Of a stretch of 64,000 nt of DNA, positions 41,211 through 49,572 are shown one piece after another. Every line of letters begins with the position of its first letter. Within the stretch, counting starts at the first letter, position 1. The stretch covers positions 1-64,000 of the forward strand of contig NZ_JBEJGY010000002.1 of NCBI RefSeq assembly GCF_040253615.1, given 5' to 3'. The stretch comes from Streptomyces sp. Edi4 (lineage in GTDB: Bacteria; Actinomycetota; Actinomycetes; Streptomycetales; Streptomycetaceae). A model generated the notes under the pieces. The model had not been told where the DNA came from. It did no database searches and worked only from the letters and a program-made list of their open reading frames with translations. A program made the translations under genes and the position numbers.

Positions 41211-43286
41211 GTGCGCGCCCCGAAGAACCCCTCTCCCCAGTACACCGACCTGGCTGCCTTCGTCGCCGCGCAGTCCAACCAGGCCACCGCGCAGGCGGCC
41301 ACGGGCAAGAAGTCGTCGCGCACCTTCCAGCAGTGGGCGCTCGACAACCGCGGACGGCTCGCCGTCGCGGCGGCCGCCGCCAGCATGGGCCCGGCCGGCG
41401 AACTGCTGTCGGCCACCGCCGACGGCTGGAAGACCGCCCTGGCCCTGGGTGCGGCCGGCGCCGCAGGCGCCGGCGTGTGGGGCTGGCTGCCGGGCCTGAT
41501 AAAGATCAAGGGTGTGTGGCGCCCGGCCCGCACCCTGCCCTGCGACTTCGACCGGTACGTCGGCCTGTCCATGCCGGTCACCGGCTCCGGCCTGCTGACC
41601 ACCATGGCGAGCGTGGGCGGGCCGGAGTGGGGCGACAACCCCTGGTGGGGCTTCTCCCTGGCCTGGGCGCTCGGCTACGGCACGTGGGCCTGGCGGCGCT
41701 GGGGCCAGCGTCCGGAGGCCAAGGGCCCGGAGCTGACCCGGCAGATGCTCGACTGGATCGAGTTCGCGTCCGTCGCCTCCGGCCCCTACCCCAAGAGCAA
41801 GCTCGTCTCGCCCATCGCGCTGCCCAAGGGCGGCTGGTCGGCGGAGATCCTGCTGCCCCGCGGTCAGGAGTTCGAGCTGCGCGTGGTGAAGACGGCGTCC
41901 GCGCTCGACATCGACGACCTCGACCTGATCGCGATGGAGAAGCTCGGCCCGCGCCGCGGCCGCGTCTCGGTGTTCAGCGAGAACCCGCTGAAGAAGGGCA
42001 CCCTCTTCGGCGACCACCACGTCCTGGACCCGGAGACCGGGCTCGCTCCGATCGGCATCTACTACGACGGCGAGCAAGCCCACTACCGGTTCTTCCTGCC
42101 GGGCTCCGGAGCCGTGCACGACTTCATCACCGGCACCTCCGGCTCCGGCAAGTCCCGGCTCCTGGACGCGCTGCTCGGCATCGAGCGGCGCAGCCCGCTG
42201 ATGTGCTCGATCGTCATCGACCCGCAGGCCGGCCTGTCCCTGCCGGACTGGCCCGATGGTGTCGCCGTGTTCGCCCCCGGCAACGAGTTCGGCATCGTCG
42301 TCCTGCGCGCCGTCCACGCGATCATGAAGGAGCGTTCGAGGCGCTACAACCGGATGAAGTGGACCGACGAGAAGGGCCGCACCCGCGTCGGCCGGGCGTT
42401 CTTTGTCCCGGGCGACCCGGACCCGCTGCTCTGCGTCACCCTGGATGAGGCCCACGACCTCCTCAACGACCCCGAGTTCGGCGAGGAAGCCGTCAAGATC
42501 ATCGGCGATCTCGTCAAGGAGGCCCGCAAGGTCGGCATCAAGTTCCGCCTCGCCAACCAGTCCCCCAACGCCTCCGAGCTCGGCGGCGAGACCCTGATCC
42601 GCGACATCCTGCAGGGCGGCAACAACGCCGTCCTGCGGTCCGGCAGCACGGCGACCGGCAAGCGCGCCGCAGGCAGTGCCCTGGGCGACATCGACCCGGG
42701 CGCCATCCCGAAGGAGTTCAACGACGGCACCACCACGGGCGGTCTCGGCTACCTCGCCGGACCCGACAACCGCGCCGCCATGTGGCGCGCCCCGCTGGTC
42801 GAAGACCCCTTCGGCCTGGCCCACGAGGGCTTCACGACCGGCATCGAGCAGGCCACCATCGACGCCCTGCCGATCGTGCGGCACATCCTCGACGAGCACG
42901 CCCTCATGCTCCGCCTGCGCAACGCCGGCGAGCAGTACTCCTACGACCCGGAGCGCTTCAACGAGGCGCAGCCTGCGGCCCCGGCCCGTAAGACGGCCAA
43001 GGCCACGGTGCCCGGTCCGTCCATGGAGAAGGTGCCGGTCGCCGTGGAGAGCGAGGGCCCGTCCCTGTCGAACACCTCACTGAAGATCGTCGCGTTCCTG
43101 CACCAGCACGCGCGGCCCGCCGCTCCGGCGATCATCGCGAAGACCCTGGGCATGACCGGGCCACAGGTACGCAAGGCCCTCGGCCGCATGAAGGACGACC
43201 CCAAGGCCCCGATCGTCAACCTCGGCCACGGCGCCTGGCTCCACAAGGACCACCTCGACTCCGACTCCGACTCCGCTGCCGCCTGA
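41211..43286 (+). CDS. traB: TraB-type FtsK/SpoIIIE DNA translocase
   Basis: 691 residues from GTG 41211, ten bases after AAGAAGGG. Membrane-associated N-terminus (TALALGAAGAAGAGVWGWLP; WWGFSLAWALGYGTWAW). The RecA-like motor has Walker A GTSGSGKS (about 308-315) and Walker B LLCVTLDEAHDLL (about 406-418). The C-terminal ~65 residues form a winged helix (KIVAFLHQHARPAAPAIIAK, TLGMTGPQVRKALGRMKDD), the part that reads 8-bp repeats in characterised TraB proteins. TraB is a hexameric pump that moves double-stranded plasmid DNA to the recipient. The octamer cluster at 37273-37760 is the probable substrate. Confidence 0.88.
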   Translation: MRAPKNPSPQYTDLAAFVAAQSNQATAQAATGKKSSRTFQQWALDNRGRLAVAAAAASMGPAGELLSATADGWKTALALGAAGAAGAGVWGWLPGLIKIKGVWRPARTLPCDFDRYVGLSMPVTGSGLLTTMASVGGPEWGDNPWWGFSLAWALGYGTWAWRRWGQRPEAKGPELTRQMLDWIEFASVASGPYPKSKLVSPIALPKGGWSAEILLPRGQEFELRVVKTASALDIDDLDLIAMEKLGPRRGRVSVFSENPLKKGTLFGDHHVLDPETGLAPIGIYYDGEQAHYRFFLPGSGAVHDFITGTSGSGKSRLLDALLGIERRSPLMCSIVIDPQAGLSLPDWPDGVAVFAPGNEFGIVVLRAVHAIMKERSRRYNRMKWTDEKGRTRVGRAFFVPGDPDPLLCVTLDEAHDLLNDPEFGEEAVKIIGDLVKEARKVGIKFRLANQSPNASELGGETLIRDILQGGNNAVLRSGSTATGKRAAGSALGDIDPGAIPKEFNDGTTTGGLGYLAGPDNRAAMWRAPLVEDPFGLAHEGFTTGIEQATIDALPIVRHILDEHALMLRLRNAGEQYSYDPERFNEAQPAAPARKTAKATVPGPSMEKVPVAVESEGPSLSNTSLKIVAFLHQHARPAAPAIIAKTLGMTGPQVRKALGRMKDDPKAPIVNLGHGAWLHKDHLDSDSDSAAA

Positions 43287-43309
43287 CCCCACCGAGAGGA
43301 AGAACGCAC

Positions 43310-43639
43310 ATGTCCCACACCGACCAGACCCACACCGGCACGCTCGCGCTCCTGGCCGCCGCCCGCGACCTCGTCGCCCAGCGCACCAGCTCCGCCGACG
43401 GCCTCCACCAGCAGGTCACCCTCGTCGTCGACGAGATGGACGCCGTGCTCGTCGGCGCCACGCCGGAGGCCAAGCAGCTGGTCCGCGACCTGATGGTCAG
43501 CGGCCGCACCCAGGGTGTCCGCCTCACGGCCCGCGGCCGGCTCGTCGGCGCGCGTCCCGGGGACGACCGGCACCTGGTGGGCCGTCAGTACGCCACCGCC
43601 GCCGAGCTGAACGCCGCCGCCGAGCGCGGCGAGGCGTAG
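43310..43639 (+). CDS. Small protein resembling a TraB/FtsK Walker B segment
   Basis: 109 residues from ATG 43310. The middle reads VTLVVDEMDAVLVGATPEAK then QLVRDLMVSGRTQGVRLTAR, which matches the Walker B, helix and GR-x-xGVxL strand of FtsK-like motors. No Walker A is present. It may be a fragment of an older translocase kept as a partner protein, or a pseudo-ATPase. It directly follows traB. Confidence 0.65.
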   Translation: MSHTDQTHTGTLALLAAARDLVAQRTSSADGLHQQVTLVVDEMDAVLVGATPEAKQLVRDLMVSGRTQGVRLTARGRLVGARPGDDRHLVGRQYATAAELNAAAERGEA

Positions 43640-43721
43640 CAGCCCACCCCGCCCCCGACACCGAAGGCCGGCCCTGTGCTGTGGGGTCGGCCTTCGCTTG
43701 ACCGACTCCCTTGGAGACCCG

Positions 43722-44309
43722 ATGAACACCGAGCGCTACATCCCGGTCGGCCAAGAAGTCGGCCCCGCTCTGCCCACTGCCGTCTGGCAGCCCGCCGCAC
43801 CGCAGCACCTCGTACAGCCGGACGCCCCGGCCCTGACCCTGTACCAGGTTCCGGTCCCCGGCGCCGTCCAGGTCCAGCTGCCCGACGGCCGCATTGCCTG
43901 GGGCCGCCCGGTCGAGCCGCGCCTCGAGACCGTCCCGCTGCCCGCGCCGAAGGAGCCGATGCCCGCCTGGGCCAAGGCGATCGGCATGGTCGCCGGAAGC
44001 CTCACCGTCCTCGCCCTCGGCGGCGCCATCGCCCTGCGGATCGCCGCCCCCGCCCTGGGAGACCTCGTGGACCTGCTCAACACGATCTGGGTCGTCGCCC
44101 TGGTCCTGGCCGTCATCTTCTTCGGCGGCCGCATCATCATGCGCTTCCTGGCGGCCTCCGCCACGGACAGCGCCAGCGACACGGGAAGCAGCCACGGCCA
44201 GTCCACGGTCGTCTTCGCCCCCGAGATCAACACCGGCGGCACCCGGCTCCTGGGCCGCAGCGGCGACGTGAACATCCAGTGGGGCGACCACAACCGCAAC
44301 AAGCAATAG
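43722..44309 (+). CDS. Two-span membrane protein
   Basis: 195 residues from ATG 43722 (MNTERYIPVGQEVGPALPTA). Spans near 87-107 (AIGMVAGSLTVLALGGAIAL) and 119-139 (NTIWVVALVLAVIFFGGRII). The soluble N-terminus is Pro-rich and the C-terminus ends VNIQWGDHNRNKQ. Spd-like by layout. Preceded by a CGAAGGCC/GGCCTTCG hairpin (43661-43697). Confidence 0.65.
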   Translation: MNTERYIPVGQEVGPALPTAVWQPAAPQHLVQPDAPALTLYQVPVPGAVQVQLPDGRIAWGRPVEPRLETVPLPAPKEPMPAWAKAIGMVAGSLTVLALGGAIALRIAAPALGDLVDLLNTIWVVALVLAVIFFGGRIIMRFLAASATDSASDTGSSHGQSTVVFAPEINTGGTRLLGRSGDVNIQWGDHNRNKQ

Positions 44310-44323
44310 ACCGGCCGCCCCGT

Positions 44324-44373
44324 CTGGCCCCCGGCCACCCCGTTCACACGGGCTCCGGGGACCGGGCAGGCCG
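44324..44373. repeat. Intergenic hairpin with ACCGG(A/G)CAGGCCG tail, copy 1
   Basis: A GGCCCCCGG/CCGGGGACC-type stem is followed by ACCGGGCAGGCCG (44361-44373). The same layout recurs at 44690, 45330, 54880 and 55801 between genes on the same strand. Confidence 0.6.
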
Positions 44374-44460
44374 TCACGGTCCGCACGACAACCCCTTCCT
44401 GCCCTGCCCGCGGCCCTCGCGCCGCAGGCCCGCCCTCCCCTGCCCAAGGAGCCCACCGCC

Positions 44461-44670
44461 ATGGCCAAGAACCCGCCCGCCCCCACCTTCACCCTCCAGG
44501 CCGCCGCCCCGGTCAAGCCAGGACTGTGGCAGGCCCACCGCCACCAGGTGCTGTCCGTCCTCGCCCTGACAGTCGGCTTCCTGCTCGGCACCCACGCCAA
44601 CGACTCCACCAACGCCGCCGAGCAGCGGCCTCCGCACACCACGACGGTTTCCTCGCACGACGGACGGTGA
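44461..44670 (+). CDS. Small single-span membrane protein
   Basis: 69 residues from ATG 44461. The core HRHQVLSVLALTVGFLLGTH is a membrane span. It is a paralogue of the product at 45451 (HRHHVFLVLGLIGGFYVGTH), and both have (A/S)(N/S)D(S/A)(T/S)PN-like ends. Role unknown. Confidence 0.65.
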   Translation: MAKNPPAPTFTLQAAAPVKPGLWQAHRHQVLSVLALTVGFLLGTHANDSTNAAEQRPPHTTTVSSHDGR

Positions 44671-44689
44671 CGCGACCGGCCCGCCCGCC

Positions 44690-44736
44690 TGGTCCCCGGA
44701 GCCCCGCATCCGCGGCGCCGGAGACCGGACAGGCCG
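44690..44736. repeat. Intergenic hairpin with ACCGGACAGGCCG tail, copy 2
   Basis: GTCCCCGG...CCGGAGAC-like stem followed by ACCGGACAGGCCG at 44724-44736, upstream of the gene at 44771. Confidence 0.6.
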
Positions 44737-44770
44737 ACCGGCCCCGCATCCCGTCGACGAGGAGCCCCTG

Positions 44771-45298
44771 TTGAGAACCGCCCCCACCGAGATCCGCTAC
44801 TGCGAGCACGCCGCCCGGGTCGTGCGCATCGAAGCCCCCGCCGTCGCCGAACTGGTCGCGGCCCTCGCCCACGTGGAGAAGGCCACCGCCGCCGGCCCCC
44901 AGGAGAGCGCCGCCTACTACGCGAACAGGGGCCAAGGGCACCTGGTGCCCGAGTGGATCCGCACCAACGCCGACAAGATCCGCGCGAGCCTGGACGTGCT
45001 CGTCGCCCGGTACACCGACCCGGGAGCCGGGCTCATCAGCCAGGTGTCCGACCAGCCCCGTACCTGGACCGACCCGGCCGGCGGCCGCACCTACGACCTC
45101 ACCGTCGACTACGTGCCCGCCGACGAAGCCCGACGCCGTCCCGGCGTGGTGTGGCGCTACCGCGGCCTGCACGCCGCGACCGGCGCCCCGATCCTTCACC
45201 CCCACCAGATGCCGGACCGCACCCCGCACACCGGGCCCTGCTGGCCCCTGGACGCGGTGCCGTCCCTTCCCGCCCACGACACCGCGCACAGGGCCTGA
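44771..45298 (+). CDS. Hypothetical soluble protein
   Basis: 175 residues from TTG 44771 behind GAGGAG. Contains YCEHAARVVRIEAPAVAELV, a helical LDVLVARYTDPGAGLISQVS and a C-terminal domain with WRYRGLHAATGAPILHPHQM. Family unknown. It lies between the two paralogous small membrane protein genes. Confidence 0.6.
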   Translation: MRTAPTEIRYCEHAARVVRIEAPAVAELVAALAHVEKATAAGPQESAAYYANRGQGHLVPEWIRTNADKIRASLDVLVARYTDPGAGLISQVSDQPRTWTDPAGGRTYDLTVDYVPADEARRRPGVVWRYRGLHAATGAPILHPHQMPDRTPHTGPCWPLDAVPSLPAHDTAHRA

Positions 45299-45329
45299 CC
45301 CCCGAACTCCCCGCCGGCCCACCCGCCCG

Positions 45330-45374
45330 GTCCCCGGAGCCCGCACCCACGGGAGCCGGGGACCGGACAGGCCG
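45330..45374. repeat. Intergenic hairpin with ACCGGACAGGCCG tail, copy 3
   Basis: GGTCCCCGG and CCGGGGACC form a 9-bp stem with further AGCCCG/CGGGAG pairing. ACCGGACAGGCCG follows at 45362-45374. Confidence 0.65.
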
Positions 45375-45450
45375 ACTGGCCTTCAGCGCAACACCCGCAT
45401 CCACCGTCGCAGCCACCGGCTGCGCCCAACTCCCGGGGAGAGAAACCGTC

Positions 45451-45678
45451 TTGGCGAAAGGTCCCGCCGTCATAGGTGTCCTGACCGAACCCGCACCGCC
45501 GACCTGGTGGAAAGCCCACCGGCACCACGTCTTCCTGGTCCTCGGCCTCATCGGCGGCTTCTACGTCGGCACCCACAGCAGCGACGCCTCGCCCAACCCC
45601 CACACGCCGGGCCCGGCCCACACCGCGCCCGCCAACCCCTCGGTCAAGCCCCTGCCGACCCCGACTGGCTCCCGTTGA
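45451..45678 (+). CDS. Small single-span membrane protein, paralogue of 44461-44670
   Basis: 75 residues from TTG 45451 with GGGGAGAGAAA upstream. The span is HRHHVFLVLGLIGGFYVGTH and a Pro/Thr-rich tail follows. It shares the WxAHRH(Q/H)V start of its span with the earlier copy. The gap before it also repeats the earlier gap, so the unit gene plus spacer was probably duplicated. Confidence 0.65.
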   Translation: MAKGPAVIGVLTEPAPPTWWKAHRHHVFLVLGLIGGFYVGTHSSDASPNPHTPGPAHTAPANPSVKPLPTPTGSR

Positions 45679-45695
45679 ACGTCCGGAGGACCGAC

Positions 45696-46451
45696 ATGAC
45701 CGTCACCCCGCTCCCCAAGCAGCCCGAGCCCGAGATCACCGGCCAGGCCGCCGTCCCCGAGCCTGGTGCCCTGCGCCGCTGGTGGGCCAGCTTCACACGC
45801 GGCGGCGGATGGCTCGACAGGCGGCTCGAGGAAATCCTCGACGCCCCCTTCTACGGCTGGCGCCCCCTCGCCACCTGGATCAAGACCGCCGTCGCCCTCC
45901 TCGTACTCGCCCTCACGCTCGGCCTCATGTACTGGATCGGCAGCGCAGTGTTCGCCTGGGTGTCCACCTGGTCCTGGCCCACCGTCACGCTCACCACCGA
46001 CGACTCCGGGCTGATGGCCACCATGACCGACCCGGTCCGGCACTACCTGGCCACCCGCACCACCGAGCTGCCGGTCAGCGCCGCCACCGTCTACGGCACC
46101 TGGGAGACAGTCGGCCTGGTCGCCTTCGTACTCGGCTTCTTCCGCTACAGCGGCGCCCGCATCACCTGGGTGCTGTGGGGAGCGGCCACCGGCGCCATGG
46201 TCTGGTACGGGACCCCGGTGCCCGGCCGTGAAGTCACCGTAGGGATCACCGCCCTCGCCTGGGGCATCGCCTCGGTTCTCGCGCTCCGCGGCCTGTCCCT
46301 GCGGCCGTCCTTCTTCACCCACGTGCACTACGACGTACACCCTCCGGCGGTCCACCCCGAGATCCACATCCACATCCACATGCCCAAGCCCGAGACGGCG
46401 ACCGTCCCCTTCGACGCCATCCAACACGGTCCTGGGCCCTCGCTGAACTGA
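45696..46451 (+). CDS. Multi-span membrane protein with His-rich tail
   Basis: 251 residues from ATG 45696 with CGGAGG upstream. Spans near 67-90 (TAVALLVLALTLGLMYWIGS), 145-160, 167-185 and 190-210. The C-terminus alternates His with hydrophobic residues (VHYDVHPPAVHPEIHIHIHM), a beta-strand-like, possible metal-binding end. Last of the small membrane proteins downstream of traB. Confidence 0.7.
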   Translation: MTVTPLPKQPEPEITGQAAVPEPGALRRWWASFTRGGGWLDRRLEEILDAPFYGWRPLATWIKTAVALLVLALTLGLMYWIGSAVFAWVSTWSWPTVTLTTDDSGLMATMTDPVRHYLATRTTELPVSAATVYGTWETVGLVAFVLGFFRYSGARITWVLWGAATGAMVWYGTPVPGREVTVGITALAWGIASVLALRGLSLRPSFFTHVHYDVHPPAVHPEIHIHIHMPKPETATVPFDAIQHGPGPSLN

Positions 46452-46575
46452 CCGCTGCCCGTCCCGTCCGCGCCTTCGGGCGCGGGCGCGGCGGAGAGCC
46501 GCCAGCCCACCACGACTGCCGCTGGTGCTCGCCCGGCCACCCGGCCTCGCGGTCCGTCATCGACAGGAGCAGCAG

Positions 46576-46995
46576 ATGCGCATCCCGTTCTTCAAACGGC
46601 ACAAGACGAGCCCCTCTCCTCCTCCGGCCCCCGGCCAGCCCCTGTCGGCGCTCGAAGACTTCGAGACCCCCAGCAAGACCGGTCATCGCCTGGCCCTGCA
46701 CAGCGCCGCCGACATCATGGCGGTCCTGCAGGAGCAGACACAGCGCGCCTTCGGGACGGCCGGCACCTTCAAGACGGCCATCAACCACGAGTCCGAGCTC
46801 CGCGCACAGCCCGCGCTGGTCGACGTCCGCGGCTACGTCCTGGACGACGTGCTCTTCCTCGAGCAGCTCCTCAAATGAGCCCGCGCCCAGCAGCTGCGCC
46901 CCGACTTCATCGAGCGCCTGGAGGCGGCGGTCGACCACGGCCACGAGCTCGTGGTCCTGCTCGCCGAGTGCGCCATCGCCACCGCCCAGGAGTGA
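46576..46995 (+). pseudogene. Hypothetical protein with in-frame TGA
   Basis: From ATG 46576 the frame runs 100 codons (MRIPFFKRHKTSPSPPPAPG ... DDVLFLEQLLK) to TGA at 46876-46878. The same frame then continues without a break as ARAQQLRPDFIERLEAAVDH to TAQE and a stop at 46993-46995. The downstream 38 codons have normal codon bias, so the full protein is probably about 139 residues. Nonsense change, consensus error or readthrough are all possible. Family unknown. Confidence 0.6.
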
Positions 46996-47003
46996 GTTCC
47001 GCA

Positions 47004-47285
47004 ATGGCCAGAACCCCATCTGCGCACCGCCCCTGCCACTGGCACGAAGACCCGGACGGCGGCCGTTTCCTCGTACCCGGCTGCATGACCCGCGTCCACG
47101 AGTCCGACATCGACACCTGCGACTGCCCCACCGTCAGCGCACAACTCGCCGACGCACAGCAGCAGTTGGAGGAGGCGCGAGAGCGACACGAGGGCCTGCG
47201 GGAATGGTGCGACCGCATCGTGCAGGTCGTCGAGGCACACCCCGACGGCCGGAAGATCATACAGAGCGCGGCGCGCACGCAATGA
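47004..47285 (+). CDS. Small Cys-rich hypothetical protein
   Basis: 93 residues from ATG 47004. The first half has CHWHEDPDGGRFLVPGCMTR and DTCDCPT, a possible zinc site. The second half is a charged helix (QLADAQQQLEEARERHEGLR). Last gene before a strong terminator. Confidence 0.65.
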   Translation: MARTPSAHRPCHWHEDPDGGRFLVPGCMTRVHESDIDTCDCPTVSAQLADAQQQLEEARERHEGLREWCDRIVQVVEAHPDGRKIIQSAARTQ

Positions 47286-47310
47286 CACGCGGCTTCCGCT
47301 GGAAACGCGA

Positions 47311-47346
47311 CGGTGCGCCGTACGAAGTTATTCGTACGGCGCACCG
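47311..47346. terminator. Perfect 15-bp hairpin terminator
   Basis: CGGTGCGCCGTACGA (47311-47325) pairs with TCGTACGGCGCACCG (47332-47346) around AGTTAT. It lies 26 bases past the stop at 47285 and before the convergent gene at 47422, so it may serve both. Confidence 0.85.
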
Positions 47347-47421
47347 GCTGCCCACTGTTCCACGCCCTTGGGTCCCTTGCTGGCGCGGTCCTTCCGTTCG
47401 GATCCTCCACGCTTCCCCTCC

Positions 47422-47643
47422 CTACCTCTGGTATCTGGGGTCGCCTTCAATGCCGCTCTTGCGTGCGAGGCGTCGTACGTACGCCGCGGTGAAGGGTGAC
47501 CGCTTCGTGACTGCGGTGGGCTTCATTCCGCCGCGCAGGGCCTCAAGCACCGCCGAGATGGCGGCCTTGCGGGCTTCCTCATGGGCCTCTGCGGTCTGTC
47601 TGTACTGCTGAGTGGCCTCGTCCAGTGCCTGCTCAATGTCCAT
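47422..47643 (-). CDS. Small HTH-like regulator candidate
   Basis: 73 residues from ATG 47643 (MDIEQALDEATQQYRQTAEA). The second half (GMKPTAVTKRSPFTAAYVRR) fits a small helix-turn-helix. It is the only minus-strand gene between 33.6 and 64 kb. It is divergent from the gene at 47741 and TTGTATCGC repeats lie in the shared gap, so it is a likely repressor of the downstream block. Confidence 0.65.
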   Translation of the reverse strand: MDIEQALDEATQQYRQTAEAHEEARKAAISAVLEALRGGMKPTAVTKRSPFTAAYVRRLARKSGIEGDPRYQR

Positions 47644-47682
47644 GCGCAACACGGTAGCGCAACCCCCTTGCGCGTCGCTCCC

Positions 47683-47704
47683 TTGTATCGCTACTTTGTA
47701 TCGC
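47683..47704. promoter_or_regulatory. Direct repeat TTGTATCGC, operator candidate
   Basis: TTGTATCGC at 47683-47691 and 47696-47704 (13-base period) lies between the divergent genes at 47643 and 47741. It is AT-richer than its surroundings. Similar words (GTAGCGCA, GATCGCA) flank it. Confidence 0.6.
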
Positions 47705-47740
47705 AACGGCGGATCGCAACCCGGCGAAGGGAGGCAGCCC

Positions 47741-48175
47741 ATGCGTACTCACGACATCACCTCGAAGACCACCAAGGACTTGGTCGATGTCGACGTGTAT
47801 GCGCCGAAGAAGGTGCGGCCGACGATCCCTATCTACAAGCGCAACCAGGCACCCGAAGGGCTCGCCACGTTGCGGCAGTTGAAGGCGCTGGGACTGCGCC
47901 CCGGCGGCCAGCAGGTCGTCGCCGAGGTCGAGACCCGGGGCCCCAAGAACGGCTTCCTCTACGAGATCGCCAAGGCCAAGCCCCGCCGGATCCCGACGCT
48001 CGCCCAGGAATGGGCGCTGGACCGGGCGATGGCGGCCCGCCAGACCTGCCCCGAGTGCAAGCGCCGCTACTTCTACTGCCTCCGTACCTCGCTCGGCATC
48101 TGCCTGGAATGCCACGAAGGCACCCCCGCCGACCCCAGCTCCTACACTCCGCCGGCCTCCCTGAAGGCCGCCTGA
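47741..48175 (+). CDS. Zinc-binding protein, RRQRL-motif type
   Basis: 144 residues from ATG 47741 behind GAAGGGAGG. GLATLRQLKALGLRPGGQQV matches the motif region of the actinobacterial RRQRL zinc-binding family (here LRQLK). A zinc ribbon follows (CPECKRRYFYC ... GICLECHEG). Function of the family is not known to me. Confidence 0.7.
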   Translation: MRTHDITSKTTKDLVDVDVYAPKKVRPTIPIYKRNQAPEGLATLRQLKALGLRPGGQQVVAEVETRGPKNGFLYEIAKAKPRRIPTLAQEWALDRAMAARQTCPECKRRYFYCLRTSLGICLECHEGTPADPSSYTPPASLKAA

Positions 48176-49380
48176 CCGCCCTGCACGACGGCCACACCCA
48201 ACACAGCCTCACCGACGCCGACCGTGAGGAACTCATCCGCGACTTCATGACCGAGTACGGCGTCAGCGAGCCCACGGCCGCCATGGCGACCAACCTGTTC
48301 ATCACCATCGCCTCCGCCATGCCCGAGGACCAAGCGCAGGAGGAGTTCCAGCAGGCCGTCACGCAGATGGTCGCGCAGGGCGAGTCGTGGGCGCAGGAGT
48401 TCGTCCAGGCGATGTTCAGCAAGCGTCTGCCGGGCTTCCGCGCCACCTACCAGCGCGCCATCGCCGTCGGCCAAGACCCCGCTGCCCAGCTGGTGCGCGA
48501 ACACGCGATGCCCGCGGTGGCGGCGGCCGACGTTGTCACCCTGCTCAAGAGCGAGACCGACGTCGCGACCAGCAAGCCCGCCAGCGAGAAGGGCCGGCAG
48601 GAGGCGCCCGCCGGGCGGCCGTACCTCGCCGACGTCACCTGCCCGTCCGGCACGGTCAAGGTGACCGTCGACGCAACCGCCACGGTCCCCAGCGCCAAGG
48701 TGCGCACCGACGACAAGACCGGCCCCTCCGCGGACGCCGTGCGACGCAGCACCGTCTCCCTCGACGGCGACCGGCTCACCGTCCGTGTCCCGGAGATCGA
48801 GGGAGTGGACGGCGTCACCCAGATCATCAACACCGGCGGCAGCACGCGGATCTACCAGAGCGCGGGCGTCGTCTACGGCTCCGTCACCGGAGTCACGATC
48901 GACGGTAACGGCAACATGACCATCGGCGGCGTCTCCGGCGGCGTCGCCTCCAGCCCGATCGAGGTCCTTGTGACCCTCCCGATCGGGTCCGGCGTCAAGG
49001 TGGAGTCGCGCAACGCCCACCTCGAGGTCGACGGGCCGCTTGCCGCCCTGCGCATGGACACGCACAACGGGCACGTCCGCGCCGGAGTTGTCGGCCGCGT
49101 GAAGATCGACGGCCACAACGGCAAATACGCCTTCGAGGCCATTCAGGAGTCGGTCGACATCGACTCCCACAACGGCCACACCACGATCGGCAGCTACAGC
49201 GGCAACGACGCCCGCGTGATCACCCACAACGGCACCCTGAACCTCGCTGCCACGCCGCAGGCCGCCGGCCAGATCGTGGCCCGCACCCACAACGGCTCGG
49301 TCACCCTGCGCGGCGTGCGCGGGCGGCAGGACCTGGACGTCCAAACCAGCACGCACAACGGCAGCGTCCACAAGATCTGA
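48172..49380 (+). CDS. DUF4097-like beta-repeat protein with HNG motifs
   Basis: About 402 residues. The start is uncertain: coherent coding begins at the overlap with the previous stop (CTG 48172), the first ATG is 48247, and an in-frame ATG at 48109 overlaps the previous gene. The helical N-terminal ~130 residues (ADREELIRDFMTEYGVSEPT) are followed by a beta-rich part ending in six HNG units (DTHNGHV, DGHNGKY, DSHNGHT, ITHNGTL, RTHNGSV, STHNGSV) spaced 17-22 residues apart. This fits a short right-handed beta-solenoid. No signal peptide, so it is probably cytoplasmic. Confidence 0.7.
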   Translation: MTALHDGHTQHSLTDADREELIRDFMTEYGVSEPTAAMATNLFITIASAMPEDQAQEEFQQAVTQMVAQGESWAQEFVQAMFSKRLPGFRATYQRAIAVGQDPAAQLVREHAMPAVAAADVVTLLKSETDVATSKPASEKGRQEAPAGRPYLADVTCPSGTVKVTVDATATVPSAKVRTDDKTGPSADAVRRSTVSLDGDRLTVRVPEIEGVDGVTQIINTGGSTRIYQSAGVVYGSVTGVTIDGNGNMTIGGVSGGVASSPIEVLVTLPIGSGVKVESRNAHLEVDGPLAALRMDTHNGHVRAGVVGRVKIDGHNGKYAFEAIQESVDIDSHNGHTTIGSYSGNDARVITHNGTLNLAATPQAAGQIVARTHNGSVTLRGVRGRQDLDVQTSTHNGSVHKI

Positions 49381-49572
49381 CCCGGCCCGCTTCGGTCGGT
49401 CCCGGCCGCCCCGGCAAGGGGCGCCGGGGCCTGGCGGTGGCCGACCGGCCAGCACGGCCCGGTCCGGGCGTGACCAACCGCCCGGACCGGCACCGAGCCC
49501 ACTGCCCGGGGCCGGTGGTGGCCGTCCGGCCCGCTCCTCCCCGATCCCCAACGACGTCCAGGAGACGCCCTG
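49381..49572. other. Hairpin-rich spacer
   Basis: GGCCGCCCCGGCAAGGGGCG-type stems (49405-49427) and a GGTCCGGGCG/CGCCCGGACC pair (49460-49490) fill this gap. No gene. Confidence 0.5.
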
